A DNA stretch of 64,000 nt from Lepisosteus oculatus (GCF_040954835.1 NC_090704.1:40924979-40988978), one strand, 5' to 3'. Positions 12,313 to 25,515 are shown, numbered from the stretch's first letter. Notes: a model not told the origin generated them from the letters alone. Made by a program: numbers and translations.

Positions 12313-14956
12313 AAAAAATGTTTTTGCCTTAAATATAGCAGAGAAATATACAGAAATCACACATCACAAAAATAACTTAAGAAAGGTGATGTACACAGTC
12401 GCGCTTTCATTCTGATGTTTCCTACTTTCAGACCCCCGCAGCAGTTTTGTTATCTGAAAGCTGAACAGATCTCCCCACGCCAGATCAACAGGAATACTTA
12501 ATGAAGCCGAACACCAATTCTAAAGAGCGCACACAAAGAGCCCTGCTTTGTGGAAGCCAAGGAAACGGCTTTCAATTTCTCAGCATTTGGAAAATGTGTA
12601 TATTACCACAGTGCATCTCGTACATAAAGATGAGGCTGAGCTTTCTCTCGCTTCGTTGTTCGCGCACACACAAGCACAATACCAATGTGGCACAGAAACC
12701 CTTAGGGTTCAAAGCTGTGAGGCGATTTCCATTATTATTATTAAAACCCAAGGAGAAGACCTACATTTCCCTGCTGGATGAAGGGAGGACTCGGACCCCG
12801 GCAAGTCATCCCACAGTATCATTTTTCACACTGACACGCAAAACTATTGCCAAAAGCAGGCAATATAAATTCCTAAATCACTCAGATTTTCGGAGCCGAC
12901 GGGGATACATTTTTTTTAATAGTTCGCGGCGCATGATTTCGTTATGCCATCAAACAGCGCGAGAAGGCAGTGTTGACAGAATCCAAAAAAAGGGGGTTCT
13001 GAAAGACAACAGGCTCTGTTTACATCACCAGTAATCTTTTTTTTTAAAAAAAGAAAAGTACAGCATTACATCCATATAGTGAACAATACTGTCACCTTGT
13101 CACTTAAACGTCACGCCACGCGCTAATCCACAGTACGCGCCTATGCACTAGAAAAGCTATCGACTTCAATAATAAGCCACTTTTGGTACAATTGCAAAAA
13201 GGATATCAAACAAGTTTTTTTGTACTTTTTTTAAAGAGGTTTTATAAATAATGTAAGATACTCTATGTATTTATAAAAATCAACACTTGAACGCGGACAA
13301 AGATCCTTAAAATACGTACACTAACAATTTTATAGTAAAGCTCCTGTGATTACACATCTGTCTATTTATGTGGTCAGCTAGTCCCCATTTTATTACCAAA
13401 AAAAAGTATTTGCCATTTTTTTTTTACCGTAGGCTCTGTGTGACTGAAAGCCCCTTCATGGGACGTTTTTAAATGATGGACAACAAAAGGTTAATTGAGT
13501 CTTTTCACACGTCTCTCGAATTGAATGGAAATAACAACACATGTGCTTACGTTGTCATCGGGTCTCCAAAACACTGCGGTGTTGTTTGGCAGCTCTCTGA
13601 TGTTGCACAAGTGCAATTTTAGGTGCGAGACCCAGAAAAGCTAACTTTGCAAATATCATGAGCAAAAAAATAAATAGAATAGGTGAATCTTCAGCAAATC
13701 AGAAAAGTATTTTCTTCCATTCAACCAATACATTGAGCCGTCAATAGTTTAAGAACTAAAGCTTGGGATTCCTAACACTGACAAACAGAAACTTTTCCAT
13801 ACTTAAATATTTTTGTATTGCTTTTCCAATTGAATAGTCTCCATAACAATACTCGTAAACATCTACAAAGAATACCAGCTTATTCCAGACATGGAATATA
13901 TTACAAAAATTGCGCAACTTCCCAAAAAGTTAAACAAACACCTCAATTTTTTACCTTTTTTTGTTTAATTAAAAAATGGACTACCCAATCACATAAATTG
14001 GTCATCTGAGCGAATATATTTCACTGCCATTCAGATACTGTACAACTCTGAAACAGGTGAACACTTACAGATTTTTGTCTTTTTCAAAATACGGTTGGTC
14101 AGTGCAAAATATTAGGCACAGTTTGAAAAACGCATGTGAATGGGATATAAAATGTGGTCTGCCTACAGTCAACCCCTCCGTAAAAGAAATGGTTTTGTGC
14201 TGTGATTTCACTGAACTTTGCAACAATTGCTAAAAGATTCTCAGCTGTGCTTGTAAAAAGGCATGAAATTAATTCTCGGATTTGCAAGCTCGTACCCAAA
14301 CTAGGGAGACAAATCTGGATTCTGGGGCCTTCTAAACCAGTGCAGTCAATAATGTGTAATATCCCATAGGGTGTATTAGGACGGAAAAGACACTGATAAA
14401 TAAATTATATCGAAAACAGGGAAAAAAAAGGAACCGGCAACCACAAATTCGAAAACAGCAGACAGAGCTCACACTTGGACCCTTGCGACCAACGCCTGCC
14501 ATAAAACTCTGACAAATCTGATCCAGAGAGGTCTTCACACGGACATCTAGATCGGCTGGGCCGACCTACCCCTCCGGCAATACCCAATTCGACCTGACGT
14601 TACACCGTCGCGGTTAAGTGCAGGTGGCAGCTTCCCCTGGACGGTCTTGCCTTGATGCCTGGCCGCTCGGGGGGTAAAACGATCAGCCTCCCAAGGGTGA
14701 CGGGGTGAGACGCTGGCAGGGTACCACTACCACAACAGACCCCTGCCAGCTCGCGCTACACCCCCCCGCACCCCCAAGGAGACCGCCCCCCCTCCTCCTC
14801 CTCCTGCTGCTGCTGCTGGCGGGGGGGGTGATGGGAGATGGGGTGGGGAGGGAGAGGGGAGGTGCTCAGTTTGAGGGGTAACACAAACAATGAAGCTCTG
14901 TGCTCAATTATGATGCACTGACCAGTTCCTCCCAATGGCTCCTGCCCTGCTAGATA

Positions 14957-16500
14957 CTAAGACCTAGCGTCAGTTTTTGACTTGACTATTGTGATGACGC
15001 TGGTGGTGGCCACCTTGCCAGGAATGAGGGGGCCGATGACGGAAGCGATGGGGCCCCGGGCGGGGGCCACGGGGCTGCGGGCGACTGTCCGGGCGAAGTT
15101 CTGGAGGGCCTCGTATTTGGAGCGCAGGGCGTCCAGCTCCACCTTCATGCTGGCGTTCTCCGAGGCCAGCTTCTCGACCTCCTGCTGCAGCTCGGCCTTC
15201 TGCTTCTCCAGCTCCTCCTTCTGCGTCACCCGCTTCACCCGGCAGCTGGCCGCGTAGCCGCGGTTCTTCAGCGTGCGCCGCCGCTGCTTCAGCTGCAGGA
15301 TCTCCTCCTTGGACAGGCCGCGCAGGTGCTGGTTCAGCTCCCGCACCGACATCGTCACGAGCTCCTCGTCCGTGAGGCTGGTGCCATTCTCCCCCGGTTC
15401 CCTTTTCACCTGAAAGAGGCCAGAGAGCACCCGAATCAAAAACGGATAAACCGGCGCGGCTCCTTTCGGCATCACTGCATCCACCCTTCCATCTTCTGCC
15501 CACTTCCCCCAATCCAGGGTCGCAGGTGGAGCCGGTGCCTGTCCCAGCAAACAGCGGGCACAAGGCAGGGGACACCAAGGGCGGGACGCCAGTCCAACGC
15601 AGGGCACAGCCAGACACAAACTGATTTTCCCAGGAGCCCATTAACCTGCAAGTACGTCTTTGATCTGTGGGAAGAAACCGGAGCACCTGGAGGAAACCCC
15701 CGCGGAACGTGAAGAGAACGTACAAACTCCACAAAAATAGCATCCGAGGTCAGGAACTGAACCCAGGGCACCGGAGCTCCCAGGCAGCAATGCTGACCAG
15801 TGTGTGTCCCCTGGTATCACTTCAGAAAATCTAACTTCTTTATTTGTATGGAAAAGCACCAAGAACAAAAGCAGCCCATTTTGGTGAAAGTAGCAAACCA
15901 CTTCCGGCCACTCAGTTATTAATAACTAAGTGACCCAAATGTGAAAGCACATTCGATAGCCTGTTTTTATCATTTCCTGCTGTGCAATGCTCCTGGGGAT
16001 ATAAACATGTTGTGACTGGTTGTGGATTTTGAGTCTGGCGAAACCAGGATGAGAAACAAGCAGCTTTAAATTCTGCTTTGGTCCTTATGAGGCCTCCTCA
16101 GGCTTCAGGTTCAGGGTTTCCACATTTTTAAAGAAGTGTTTAAAGAAAGCCCACAGGCTAGCTGCCACAAGAGGTGATATTCTCCCCTCATTGAGAGCTC
16201 ACAGACTATCTGCGAACTATCAGGCTATCAGTGCCACAGGAGGCGATATGCTGCCCTCACTGCAAGCTCACAGGCTAGCTGCCACAGGAGGCGATATGAT
16301 GTAACTCACCGGCTAGCAGGGTATCAAACCAAGAACTTGCATCTCCATCGAGGTCAAACGTGAAGAAGGCAGAAAGCAAAGCTAATAAATGCCCAAAGGC
16401 AATATTTCCGAAGGAGAAAGGCTTTAAAACGCACTTGTCTTTTCCAAGCGCCTTACTGCCTCACCTTCAAGGCTTTGCTTCCCTTGTTAGCGGTCGTCAT
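14957..16500 (-). CDS. mafg: Small Maf bZIP transcription factor MafG
   Basis: Two coding exons: 16465-16500 ([12 protein letters not shown], donor GTGAGG) and 14957-15409 (starting VKREPGENG, ending KTDARS then TAG). They join in frame to give 162 residues, the same length as human MAFG, and the sequence is nearly identical to it. Visible parts are the sumoylation-type VKRE at 13-16, the extended homology region from about 24, the basic region with [13 protein letters not shown] at 60-72, and a leucine zipper with heptads from about 76 to 115. There is no transactivation domain, as expected for small Mafs. These act in the nucleus as homodimers, or with CNC factors (Nrf1-3, Bach, NF-E2 p45), on MARE/ARE sites. 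The C-terminal [14 protein letters not shown] and the pycr1 neighbour point to MafG rather than MafK or MafF. The coding exon is GC-rich compared with its flanks. Confidence 0.97.
15475..15800 (-). repeat. SINE-like repeat copy in the mafg intron
   Basis: Same family as 11208-11555: CAGGGTCGCAGGTGGAGCCG, TGTCCCAGCAA, GGGAAGAAACCGGAGCACCT and GAACGTACAAACTCCACA in the same order. It ends near a GAACTGAACCCAGGGC segment corresponding to a B-box-like head. Confidence 0.75.
16152..16315. repeat. Imperfect tandem array of an about 50-67 bp unit
   Basis: Three units share the core CAGGCTAGCTGCCACAGGAG followed by GCGATAT. They start near 16152, 16219 and 16269, and a broken fourth unit begins near 16307. 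The second and third are the most alike. Confidence 0.75.
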
Positions 16501-16530
16501 ACCACGAGAGCCGGTTCCGACAACACAGGT
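16501..16530 (-). other. mafg: 5'UTR part of the first coding exon of mafg
   Basis: On the minus strand an acceptor (TTTTCTCTGCAG) ends at 16531, 30 bases before the mafg ATG. The start codon exon therefore has a short leader and must be joined to one or more upstream non-coding exons. Confidence 0.7.
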
Positions 16531-17498
16531 CTGCAGAGAAAACAAAACAAGTTTAAAATCTTCAATAACTGAGAGGCGTTAAGGCACAACAGCCGCCATA
16601 CCTGAACTTCCCCAGTGAGGAACTGCTGTATCTGCAGAAACTGACTCCACTGCACATTACTATTACAATGTTTTTTTTTTAATAATGAAACAGAGTACTA
16701 AAACAACCAGATATGTTTATTTCAATCCTGCATCTTCTTATCCTCAAGTCTACGTACTGTAAGTGCATGTTTGAAAGAAGCTGATCTAAATCCCCAACAA
16801 TTTTCCATATCGCGAAAGGCGAAAAAGTCTGTCAGGTTTTGTTTAGCAAGCATTCTGAACCCTGCCACTCTAAAAAGTAGGACACTGAATGTGAGAAAGA
16901 TAACAACCTCCAGTTTCCTGTTTCCTGCAGGCTCCTTGGTGGCACAGTGGTTTTCAACCATTTCTAAGAAAACGACAGAATAAAAAAAATCTATCCCTTA
17001 TTTCATTACCGTCACTAAACCTCTCAACGTCTGCTTGCTATATTTTTACCTCACATCGACACATCGAAGAATGGAAAACAAATAATGAGAAACTTGAGTT
17101 TGGAACACTAAAATGTCATTTTGCTGATGTACTCCAAAGACCTTTCACCCACTTACGTCTACCCAGTCACAGTAACTGTACGTACTTCCCCAACTCCTAG
17201 CTACAGAATAGTTTTCCTCTCATTTCGAAAGAAAATTCAACGCGGCACATCTTGCCACGTGCGTATGTATGCCTCACCGCTGGGAGTCTGTGTTAAGAGT
17301 CCCACAGCAGACCTGGGGTCGTCATGAAGCAGCGATCGGCACTCCTAAAATCATAACAGCGTAAAAGAGCATATCGGCCAATGGGGAAGGAGCGTCAGAA
17401 TCATCTCCGTGCTATCTGCCTTGGGCCAACAGCAGCACCAGATGTGACCATTTCCCCAAGCAAAGATGCCTTTAAGACAATCAAATTAAGGGGCTTTC

Positions 17499-17620
17499 AT
17501 AAGAACACAAGGAAGTTTTCCCCTGAAAGGAGACCATCTAGCCTGTTTGGTAATACGTTTAACACCGAACAGAAACTAATTTCCCCTGCTTGTTCCCCGC
17601 TCTTCAGTAATTCTTACACT
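17499..17620. repeat. Interspersed repeat fragment (head of a fish LINE/SINE family)
   Basis: The opening CATAAGAACACAAGGAAGTTTT followed by GGAGACCATCTAGCCTGTTTGG matches from memory a dispersed family common in non-teleost fish genomes. Its tails occur at 38365-38660, 57400-57575 and 62220-62365 in this window. Exact classification needs a repeat library. Confidence 0.5.
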
Positions 17621-20600
17621 GTGCCGCAAAAAATGTTTTTATTCTCAATCCTGACATGTAATTCACTTGTTGCAATTCTCTACATGGAACACATACCAGG
17701 CAGATGTCTACATAACCACTTATGTCTGGCTCCACCCCGCGTGCGGTCTGTGCTACTGTAGGTGTTCACTGCCTCCGTTTCTGTGTTGCACTGGATTTAC
17801 TGGCATTACTGTGCTCATCTATGAAGACGTTTTATATACTTAATTATTTCATGTTTTTCTTGTAATCAAATCAGATTCCTTCTGACACAGCACTTCATGC
17901 TAAGCTTCATTAATGCTCGGCCAGATCTGGACAAGGGCATCTGCTAAGCAATTCTTTTTATTATTATGCAGATGAAGAAACGTGGGGACTTTCAAGCGAG
18001 GCTGTGAAATGGTCCCCAACAAGACTGAGGTGTTTTTGTCTTTTAAGAAAATTCCAGGGGATTTCCTGGGTGTAATGACAAGCTAAGAAACTGCTCGAAA
18101 GAGACAATGATGAGAACCGTACTCCTGCAGAAGAGCGCACATGGCAGTTCCAAATTGCACAGCAAGCTGAGGGAAGGTCAGCGAAGCCACAGGGTCATCA
18201 GTGGCTTTTGTTGCACTCAGCAGCAGCTTGTCACTGCTAACTTCACAGACGGCAAAGCCTGTGTCAGCAAGCGACCCACTGCTCCCACTGCAATGGCTGC
18301 TGGTCCTCGGTGCCAGCCTGAGAGACACAGGGAGAAGCGGAGTGGCACCCCACCTGGGTATCGTCATGGGAACTGCTAGGTGCAGGTGGGGGCACTCAGC
18401 CTCAGACAGGTGAGGACGTTCTGCAACTGCAAATGCAGCAGTCAGTTCTGAATGGACTGCATCAAGGTATGGCGATAAAAAGGGTATTTAAAGGCAAGAG
18501 AGAATTCACCCTTAATGCCCAATAAAATACAAGAAACCTTGAGCACTTTATATTCTGCTACTTAGAACTTATATTTCAATTATGTTACGGTTACACTAAC
18601 AATTGTTTTATATAATAACAGAGACAAATGTATAAAACAAAGTGTTCTCACTATAGATCTTAACATTCTGTTAGACAAATATATATATAAAAAAGTGAAG
18701 AAAACACTGAAGCAACAGATGAGTTGCTGTTTTTTTTTTTCTTTTACAACTGAACAAGCTCAAAGACGTTGAGGCTGCAGGGAAGAAATCTTAAGGAAGT
18801 GAGTAGGATCGGGGCCATGTGGACTTTTATGAGTCTCTGATCTGTTTCAAGATTCAAGGTCTGTAGCACAGAGATTTCCACTGAAACAGGTGCAACAGGA
18901 AAGTTACAAAAAGTAAAATAACTTTGTATACAAAGTACCAGTGGAAGTCACCATAGATTTCTATAAATGCTTCTTGAATACTGCGTGATAAAAGCAAACC
19001 ATTGTGCAGTGTGACTGCGCAAATATCATGGGATCAAGTCACCCTGACTCAGCAGATTCCTAATCTCCACCAACACTGGGCTACCCCCACCCCACAACTC
19101 CGCACTAACAAGCCTCACAGAGTACACACACAGCAAGTCACTTAGGAGGAGGAGAATATTTCTAAAAAAGGCTAAGCAAAAAGGAACATGAATTAATGGA
19201 TTCAGTATTTATTTACCCTTTTCACTGCTTTTATACACTTCCATTACTCTCCAAGACTTGCTCTGCATTCCTGTCACTTTTAAGAATTTCTGAACTAAGA
19301 CTAAACAATTAAAGGTGTAAAACAAACACAAAGCTACAGAAGTGATTTGGAAAAACGGCTCGAAAAAACGCTCCAAAATAATTCTCAGGAATCTTAAAAA
19401 AAACCTTTTCAGACAATTCCCAGTACAACTTTCATACATGTAGATACTCAAGCACAGTGCAGTTCACCAATTTCCTTAAGTTCTAAACCTGATTTAAACA
19501 GAAAATAAACGTGTGAACAAGGCTGCATTTTGCTACATACTGTATTTAACAAGCATTAAGTAAATTTAGAATATTAACTTTGCTATTCATTGTTTATTAT
19601 TAAACTTATGGGAATCATATGGATTATTTTCTAATATGCATCAGCAATGTACAGTGTCTTACATTGACTGCTTAAAAAAACCTATAAGATTTCTTCCATT
19701 TTAATGAGGACAATAAAGACAATATTTAAAAATGCTTCAAGGCAGATTCATTTGTACCAGAGACCTAATTAACTTCTGTTTCTTTTGCAAGCAGTTGAGA
19801 GTAATTTATATTGTGGAAATAAATCATAAACATATTAAATATGTAAATTTTGGGGGGGAGGTATTTATGTTTGGTGGATTTTAATCATTTACAAAAGAAC
19901 TAACCATTTGTTTCCAATAGTGGACTAAATGTGGAAATATCCTCCAAGCTTGGGTTGTCTGTAACTCGAATCCACTGTGTAAAGTAACATATTTAAATTC
20001 ATTTCTGAATACAGTCTACCGACAATCCATCAGTTCTTTTATTTCAGTTCAAGAAGAAATTACTGCAATCACTCTTTCCAAACCATACAGGGACAATTTT
20101 CCAACAACGCTATAAAGAGATTCCCCCCCCCCCCCCACACCAAAAATAAGAATAAAACAGGAAAAAAAATTCTCTGAAGCTAAATAAAGAAACACAGTAT
20201 CAATCAAGACAAGCATTCCTATGATATGAACGGAGCACAACTGAACCCAAAGCAGACGCCCACAGGCAGAGAGGGGGAGTATTGACAAAGAACACACTAA
20301 CCCACATTAACCAAGCTGTTACAAAATTGTGATTTTACAGCAGCTATTGTATGAAACAGGGAACCTGCTTAGCAAGTAGCACCTTCCAGCCATAAACCCA
20401 CCCGTTACCCAAAATAAAAACTGAGAAGGGACCAAACAAAGTTCTGACTGACCAAGCATCTGGAAATCTACAACATGGAGCGAACAGGCTGGCTGTTACT
20501 GTACCTAAAATTCTCCCCACACAAAAAAAAAAGTCAAATTAGGACTAAAAATAGTCTGGGAAGCCACGAGAACACAGGGCTGCTCTTAATCCCACACAAC

Positions 20601-22784
20601 TAAAACAAAAGTTAATTCAGGGAGACAAATTCGGCGATACTTATAGAAGAGAAGCATTCAAAAGAATAATTTGATCTACTTTAATAATTTAGTACTTCAG
20701 TAAAGGGTAAACACACAGGCAGTCACAAAATGGTTCCTGGTTTGTCCTGGTTTGTCTCCTGTTGTGATCGAAGAGCACGGGCTTTTCAGTCGTTTGACAA
20801 AAATGAAAACCAAACACTGCCCCATGGATGCCTTTAGCCTCTGGTGCACCACGATGTTATTTCCCCGGCGCGTCTCCTGAGCTCCCCACTTTCAGAAGAG
20901 CACCTCTGGGTAACTAGGCCCGAACGATGAAGAGGAAACATCCTGATGGCAGCCACAGCAGGCCCCGCCAGCCCGCACACGGGAGGCAGCCGGCCAGCGA
21001 CATCCCCGCTGACAGGTTTGCTCTTTCCATATTCATGTCAGTAAAGCTCCCAACGCAGCCTCCTCTTACACAACGCAAACGTGTTACCTCCGGTAAACGA
21101 TTTCACCTCTTCTGCGCCTGTTTAGTGAGGAAGGAGAGAGAAGATGTGTGTGTGTGGGGGGGGGGCGCTGGCGGGGGACCGAGGCGTCTTTTGCAGGCAC
21201 AGGCTGAATTTTTATGAATTGCCTAGAAGAATGCTGACATCTCAGAGCTGATTACTTGTAGAAGAGACATCACACCCACAGGAAAAAAAAATGCTGAGTG
21301 TGAACACAGAGTAAAAAAGAAGGAAAGTTTTTTTTTCTCCTCCTTCTTGAAACTGCATCCTCGACACATTTTCAGGAGCTTAAGGGGAGGGGGGGGTGGG
21401 GTAAAAATACCGATCTCAGCAACGACCAGGACCAAGTCTCCAATTAGGAACTTTCTCAACTTGAGCTAACATGAGTGAGATTCCTATCATTCCACCATTC
21501 ACACTACCCTCTTGTTAATAAATCTAGAAGTGGAAGAGAATAAGGGGGAAAAAAAAGCTGATGTGACAAGTTTTCACACGCCTTGTGTTGTCCCTTAATT
21601 ATCTCATCCTTTTGTAGCTGCCTCTGAAAATGCTACGAGCTTGTCAAGTGGGGTTCAAATTTGTTAATTAACAGCATGATTATTTAACAGCACCCTGGCG
21701 CAATACCCATCTCCCATGATGAATATTTATACAGTTATTTATTGGCGAGGGCGAAGGCATCTAACAACACACAAGGGACAATCTGCAAGGTTAATTCCAA
21801 GGTTTATTTTAACATCACACACAAGAAAACAGAGGATGCTCGCATCTTTAATAGGGTAGCTGGATAAGGTCATTTTTTGAAAAAAAAGGCTGTCTTGCCA
21901 GCACTGGACTTTCCATAATGACAGACTAACACACCTCACCTGTTGTGGCCTGCACAATATACTATTCTGCTGCTGATGGGTGACTGTGCACAGAATTCTT
22001 AATGGCCCTTTTTATCCTGCAGATAAAAGGATTCTCATTTTTTTCATGCAGCCAGGAGACATAGCTGAAATTCGTCCTCTCCCAAAGTTGCGCTATTTCA
22101 ACATTTTGGGATGGCTGCAGAGAAAGACTCCAAAATTAACAATTCCTGGGAAACCACACCATTGACTATGGCAGGGCGTCCACACCAGAAATGAGACCAG
22201 TTCAATTTCAACAGAACGGCAGAAAAAAACAGAGCACTGCGAAGGAGGGCAGATTTAGGCAACTCTTAAAACACACAACATGAATGTGTACACACCACAC
22301 CCTAAACCCACACTTCTCAAATGTTTTTTTTCCTGTCAGTGATGTTTGCAGCCAGTAACGACCTGAGGGTTTGTGCTGAAATAGTGAAGTAATCCCCCAC
22401 TGACTAGAGACCTCAAGACAACAATGCAAAACTTACTGTAAACAGTAATTACACATTTAAGGTTCTGGTTGGGATTTTTTTTTTTAGTTCGCCACATTGT
22501 GCAATCATCCAAAACCTTAAAATCTTTTACAAGACAACCTGCAGCCCACTGAAAAAAAAAACATATTTCGACTGTATCCGCAGCCAACTTGGGATGCAGT
22601 GGAAAGTTACTTCTTTGTATAGCTTGTTACAAATTCTGTACTATTTTAAAATATCTTAGCAAACCTTCACTGCAGAAATGCCGACAGGCCTGATGCAAAG
22701 CAGATCTACTTTTCCCAGCCTGAACTGACCAAGCCGGGTGTCTGTAGGAAACTATAGGGATCCCTCAAGCCATTTCCTCACAGC

Positions 22785-23090
22785 TCCATCCAATTCAGAG
22801 TTACAGAGGAGCTGGAGCCTATCCCAGCAAGCAATGGGCGCAAGGCAGGGCACAAGACGGGGTGTCAGTCCATCGCAGGGCACACACAGATACAAACACA
22901 CTCACGCCAGGGCCGGGTTTTCCAGAAGTCAATTAACCTACCTGTGTGTCTTTGGACTATGGGAGAAAACCAGAGCAACTGGAGGAAACTCATGTGAACA
23001 CAGGCAGAACATACAAACTCCACACAGACAGCACCCCAGCACCAGGATTGAACGCAGGGCCCCAGCACTGTGTGACAGCAACTCTAATCA
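22785..23090 (-). repeat. SINE-like repeat copy
   Basis: Same family: GAGCTGGAGCCTATCCCAGC, CGCAAGGCAGGGCACA, GTCTTTGGACTATGGGAGAA and CATACAAACTCCACACAGAC. It lies in the mafg 5' intron. Confidence 0.8.
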
Positions 23091-25249
23091 CTTTGCCAAC
23101 ACAAAAATCAAAAAGCCCAATGAGATAATTATGCCTGGACCCTCGAATTAAAGGATCCAAAAGTGATGCATCTGGGAAGCCTTTTTACTCCTCTGTTTTG
23201 TTCTGCTAAACATCCATTATCTAGGATCAACTGCTGCTCCGTCTGACAAAGGCTAACGGTTCGAACCACAACAGGGAAAAAGATCAATAGGCATTACTGG
23301 TCTAGCCAAGTCTTCCTATGCTTTATTCCAGAGGCTTGCTGTTAATTCTCACTCAGAAGACTGCTTGCATTTCATTCTGTTTTTTAAATGAAATGATCCA
23401 ATGCTCTCCTTTGTTGTGTAAAGTAAATAATTTAACAATCAGCATGTGCCGTCCACCATTTAATAGCAAATTAAAAATGAGACATCTATGCCAGCGATGC
23501 TCTTTTAATGTGGAGCTCGCATCCTATTTATATATATATAGATACAGCATCGCGAACAGATAAGAGGGAAGCTATTAACTACTAGGTATTCAGAGCGTGA
23601 AATAAGGAGTGCAGAAAAAAAATGTTCAGCAGCTTTCTGGAGAGAGAAAAAAAATCACAAGATCAGTGGTATGTGGTATTAAAAGAGCAAAAAAAAAATC
23701 TGTCTACACGTTTTCCATTTCAGGTACTAAGTCTGTGTGTAATGACAAATTCCCTAACACAAGCAAAAAAGATGCACTGTCAGGGGATTCAAACTTGTTT
23801 TTTTTTACCACGTTTTTCCTGTGGAGGACCTTGTAGGTTAATTTAGTCTCCCTTTCCGCAGAGGTAGTGAGAGCAACGGGAGATAAGTTAACTAAATACC
23901 TTGGGGGGGTTTTCTCCCATGAACCTGGGTCGGTTAAAAAAAAAAGAAGAAAGAAAGACTATTACAAAGAGTGTCACTACCCAATCAAAACAAACACCCT
24001 GGCTGACATTTAATCAAAGGAGAATGGAGGGCTTGGTTACTGTTCTAAAAGGGTGCCTTTTGGTTTCACTTTCCCCAGAAGGAAACCTCCCAAAGAGTCC
24101 GGCAAGCACGCAAAGATTCTACTCGTTTATGACCAGCCATCGTTATAAGAGAATCGAACTTCACCGTGGCACATATGCCCAATGTCCTTCTCTTGTTTGT
24201 GCCCTTTCGGTCACACACAAACTGTATCCCATCGTACCAAAGTCAAGGCAGCTCAACCAACAGTAAAACCAACTGTGAAAGTCAACTGGAATCTCTTTGT
24301 TACAGTAAATGGCAGAGCATCAGCTCAGTACTGGGTCATGGCTCCCCAAACTTTACCAATCCAGGTTTTAAACTACAAAATGCATGCTTCTCGCACCTCG
24401 ATTCAATGCAAGGCACACCAATTGCTTGTGAACGCAGTCAAGGGGCATGGACGCACTATGGACCTGTGCCATTAACTCTAAAAAACATACGGTGCAAATC
24501 ACCTGTCTTCACCTGCCTGATGGAAACTATACAGCACAATGTAAGAAAATGAAGTGGAAGTCAAGAGCAGCCTTCGATAATCATTCTAACCCATCGCTCT
24601 CAAGCCACGCCAGTTTATGAAGGCTAACAGCTGAGTTTTCAAGTCATGGTAACTGATGCTGAACTGAATTTGCCTCAAAAAGACAGTCTTGTTTTGCACA
24701 GGGAAAGAGTTATGGAGAAGGACAGCACAATAATAAATCGGGGCTGGGAAAAAAAAAGACATTACATATGAAAACCCAGCAAATAATTTTTAATTCCAAA
24801 CCCACTTGCCAATAATATTTTAAATACAGGAGATTCTTGCCACATGGCTCAGAAAATATGGCAAATGAGGATAATGAAATCCATCACAGGCTGAAAATTA
24901 AGACGTTTAAATTTGAACAACAAATGGAAATTGTACATTAGACTCACAGTGTCTGATTAGTACTGGGGTTTATACAAATGAAACACCTTGCCTATTCCCT
25001 GTATAACACAGTGACACCTCTCTAACATTAACCACTAAATTCTACGCAAACCCCCATAAAAATGATAGCACATTTAAGTTAAAATTTACATTTTGAGGTG
25101 TAAGTACAGGTACTAAAAACTATTTGGGACATTTTAAATAATAGATAATAAGAAAGTGTACAGAAAAATTAAATAGTAGAAAACATTCATTCTTGCTTCT
25201 TGCCACCTGATTCGATTGCCACTCTATAACTTTAAATGTACAGCAGTTA

Positions 25250-25515
25250 TACTATAAACCAGAGGTCTCTGCCCCTGGTCCAACAGGTATCGATCAGGAA
25301 GGTGATTAGTTAAGTGGAGTTATTTTGAGATAATATGGGACCACAATCTTAATGCTATTCTTCTCTCAAAAATTAACTTAACTGATCAAATTATTTTATT
25401 AATAACTTATAGGTGTTCCCTATCTCTAGAAACGGAGAACAGTTTTATTCAAGGAAGAACCCGTAAGACTAACTGGAATCAGGTCTAGGTCTGGAGACCC
25501 CTGGTATTTTACATG
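25250..25515. mobile_element. MITE-like element with terminal inverted repeats
   Basis: The left end TAAACCAGAGGTCTCTGCCC and right end GAGACCCCTGGTATTT are imperfect inverted repeats of about 27 bases. There is no coding capacity. The ends match those of the element at 63510-63815 and a fish family whose ends read roughly ACCAGGGGTCTCCAACCCTG. Confidence 0.6.

Larger units (their letters stand above)
8056..14956 (-). other. mafg: Probable long 3'UTR of mafg
   Basis: This 6.9 kb AT-rich stretch directly follows the mafg stop codon and has no conserved reading frame or obvious splice pattern. Mammalian MAFG messages also carry a multi-kilobase 3'UTR in the terminal coding exon. The stretch holds one SINE-like insertion (11208-11555), an (AAT)n microsatellite near 12285-12312 and a very G/C-skewed tract just after the stop (14760-14870). 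The true 3' end cannot be fixed from sequence alone. Confidence 0.4.
15410..16464 (-). other. mafg: mafg intron between its two coding exons
   Basis: 1,055 bases bounded by GTGAGG (5') and CTTTCAG (3') on the minus strand. It contains a SINE-like copy at about 15475-15800 and a short tandem array at about 16152-16315. No additional exon is seen. Confidence 0.85.

Noticed and set aside
14970-15743. 257-codon minus-strand frame overlapping mafg
   Set aside because: It is the mafg exon read in the wrong frame plus part of the intron SINE. The true frame reproduces MafG exactly.
18083-18413. Overlapping open frames on both strands in the mafg intron
   Set aside because: No similarity to any protein I know, no convincing splice sites, and neighbouring DNA looks the same.
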